DNA of 6,659 bases from Coleofasciculus sp. S288. GTDB taxonomy: Bacteria; Cyanobacteriota; Cyanobacteriia; Cyanobacteriales; Coleofasciculaceae. Below the pieces are notes generated by a model. It did not search any database and had not been told where the DNA came from. It worked only from the letters and a program-made list of their open reading frames with translations. Below, piece by piece: positions 5,063 to 6,659 of the stretch. The translations under genes were made by a program, and so were the position numbers. Each line of letters starts with the position of its first letter. Positions within the stretch are counted from its first letter, which is position 1. The stretch covers positions 1-6,659 of the forward strand of contig JAIUYC010000221.1 of assembly GCA_020216575.1 (NCBI GenBank). Reading direction: 5' to 3'.

Positions 5063-6659
5063 ATGAAAGCTGCACTACCCGATATTGAAACGGTAAGGCT
5101 TGAGGAAGTTCGCCGATATAAAATTCTCGATACTCCTCCTGAAGAGGCGTTTGACGATATCACCCGGTTAGCGGCGCAAATTTGTGAAACGCCAATTGCC
5201 GTAATTGGCTTGGTTGATCGCAACCGCCAATGGTTTAAGTCAAAGCTCGGCTTAACAGCCACGGAAATTCCTCGCAACATCGACTTGTGCGCCCATACCC
5301 TCCCACGCGAGCAAGTATTGGTCGTCACTGATACTGTGGCTGACGGACGGTTCGCCACTCACCCGTTAGTAACAGGTGAACCCTACATTCGGTTTTACGC
5401 TAGCGCTCCCTTAATTTCACCTCACGGCTATACCTTGGGAGTTCTCTGCGTCATGGATTATGTGCCACGGGAACTCAAACCCCGACAGGTGGAGGCATTA
5501 AACGCATTAAGTCGCCAAGTCATCGCCCAACTGGAGTTGCGACGCAATTTAGCAGAATTGGCGGACGCGACACGGGAAAGTCAGCAGTTAGAACGTCAGC
5601 TCAACCACAGGCAAGAAGAACTCCTCGACATCTTGGAAAACGGTACGGTGGGTCTACATTGTGTAGATGCCAACGGCATTATCCTGTGGGCGAATCAAGC
5701 TGAATTCGATCTTCTCGGTTACACTCGCGAGGAGTATGTTGGTCACCCCATCGCTCACTTCCATGCTGACCAAGCAGTAATCGATGATATCTTTCAACGG
5801 CTAAGTAGGAACGAAACGCTACACAACTACGAAGCAAGGCTCCTGTGCAAGGATGGCTCGACCCGGACTGTCCTAATCGACTCGAATGCGCGATTCGTGA
5901 ATGGCAAGTTTCATCACACTCGATGCTTTACCCGTGACATCACTGAGTACAAGCGCACCCGAGAGATGGCACAGCAAGCGGTTGTGGAAAACCTGCGACT
6001 TGCCCGTGCGATCGCATCAGTTTCTGATGGCGTTTTGATCACCGACCCCAACCAACTAGACAACCCTATCATCTACGCCAATCCAGCGTTCTCCAAAATC
6101 ACTGGCTATAGCACCGAAGAGATTTTGGGTCGTAACTGTCGCTTTTTGCAAGGTGCTGGTACAGACCGTGAAACCGTCGCTCAAATTCGCCAAGCGATTG
6201 CTGAACGACGAGAAATCAAAACAACACTGCTGAATTATCGCAAAGATGGTCAGCCCTTCTGGAACGAGCTGAAAATCTCTCCGGTGTTCTCCGAGGAGGG
6301 GAAGTTACTTTACTTCGTTGGTATTCAAACCGACATTACCGAACGAAAACAGGCGGAAGAAGCACTGCGAAAGAGTCAAGAACGGTTTCAACACATTGCA
6401 CGGGCAACCAATGATGCACTTTGGGAGTGGGATTTAAAAACCGATGCGGTCTGGTGGAATGAGGGCGTTCAGACTCTTTTCGGTTACTCCGATGCGGAAG
6501 TCGGACTTGATGTTACGTGGTGGTACGACCTGATCCATCCCGAAGATCGAGAACGAGTTACCTTGGGTCTGGAACTCGTATTGAACAGTGGTGAAGCAAG
6601 CTGGTCAGATACCTACCGTTATCGCCGCGCTGATGGGTCTTACGCCTACGTCTTCGATC
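5063..6659 (+). CDS. GAF-PAS-LOV-PAS sensor protein, predicted blue-light receptor (3' end outside window)
   Basis: The frame is open from ATG 5063 to the window end: 532 residues with no stop. Residues 16-160 form a GAF domain (YKILDTPPEEAF at the start, GVLCVMD near 126-132). A charged helical linker, probably coiled coil, spans about 158-190. A first PAS domain covers about 187-297 (ILWANQAEFDLLGYTREEY, ending FTRDITEYKR). Residues 312-428 are a LOV domain: DNPIIYANPAF, GRNCRFLQ with the flavin-adduct Cys359, and Asn391, Asn401 and Gln422 for FMN binding, ending GIQTDITERK. A third PAS of the PAS_3 type starts near 440 (WWNEGVQTLFGYS, IHPEDRERV) and is cut off by the window end. No signal peptide or membrane span is seen, so it is cytoplasmic. 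The output domain, most likely a histidine kinase or GGDEF/EAL module, lies downstream and cannot be read. Confidence 0.93.
   Translation, partial: MKAALPDIETVRLEEVRRYKILDTPPEEAFDDITRLAAQICETPIAVIGLVDRNRQWFKSKLGLTATEIPRNIDLCAHTLPREQVLVVTDTVADGRFATHPLVTGEPYIRFYASAPLISPHGYTLGVLCVMDYVPRELKPRQVEALNALSRQVIAQLELRRNLAELADATRESQQLERQLNHRQEELLDILENGTVGLHCVDANGIILWANQAEFDLLGYTREEYVGHPIAHFHADQAVIDDIFQRLSRNETLHNYEARLLCKDGSTRTVLIDSNARFVNGKFHHTRCFTRDITEYKRTREMAQQAVVENLRLARAIASVSDGVLITDPNQLDNPIIYANPAFSKITGYSTEEILGRNCRFLQGAGTDRETVAQIRQAIAERREIKTTLLNYRKDGQPFWNELKISPVFSEEGKLLYFVGIQTDITERKQAEEALRKSQERFQHIARATNDALWEWDLKTDAVWWNEGVQTLFGYSDAEVGLDVTWWYDLIHPEDRERVTLGLELVLNSGEASWSDTYRYRRADGSYAYVFD

Noticed and set aside
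5056..5358. Minus-strand 100-codon frame
   Set aside because: It lies wholly opposite the GAF domain, whose protein sequence is convincing.

Overview
The window looks like chromosomal DNA of a cyanobacterium. The palindrome GCGATCGC (HIP1, a signature of many cyanobacterial genomes) occurs nine times in 6.7 kb. The proteins also fit: a second-type ClpS adaptor followed by a DUF2103 gene, a small conserved cyanobacterial acidic protein, and a GAF/PAS/LOV sensor of the kind common in filamentous and other large-genome cyanobacteria. This placement rests on recognising motifs by eye; no database search was possible.

Layout. Positions 1-737 hold no gene I can support, but the last 150 bases before the first gene carry two pairs of short direct repeats. 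A 103-residue acidic protein (738-1049, +) follows and ends before a hairpin. On the minus strand is a long beta-CASP metallo-beta-lactamase-fold hydrolase (2913-1276) with an unusual C-terminal cysteine cluster. It may be preceded by a short coupled leader ORF (2981-2910). Further upstream on the same strand is a 40-residue single-span membrane microprotein (3195-3073). A 240-base divergent intergenic region separates this from clpS (3436-3762, +) and a DUF2103 gene (3767-4060, +), which sit 4 bases apart and are almost certainly co-transcribed. A 330-base gap follows; it and the end of the preceding gene contain four HIP1 palindromes. Then comes moaE (4888-4391, -), the large subunit of molybdopterin synthase. 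The last gene (5063 to beyond 6659, +) encodes a multidomain sensor, GAF-PAS-LOV-PAS in the visible part. Its output domain is outside the window.

How the genes relate. There is no single pathway: the genes are housekeeping or signalling functions in short transcription units on alternating strands. ClpS delivers N-degron substrates to ClpC/ClpP. MoaE works in molybdenum cofactor synthesis, though its partner MoaD is not here. The beta-CASP protein is probably a nuclease or phosphodiesterase of unknown substrate. The LOV sensor is a predicted blue-light receptor. I see no CRISPR array, no defence island, no recognisable insertion sequence and no tRNA or rRNA gene. The points most worth following up are the complete LOV photochemistry residues, the cysteine cluster on the beta-CASP enzyme, the microprotein, the possible coupled leader ORF, and the phased repeats upstream of the first gene.
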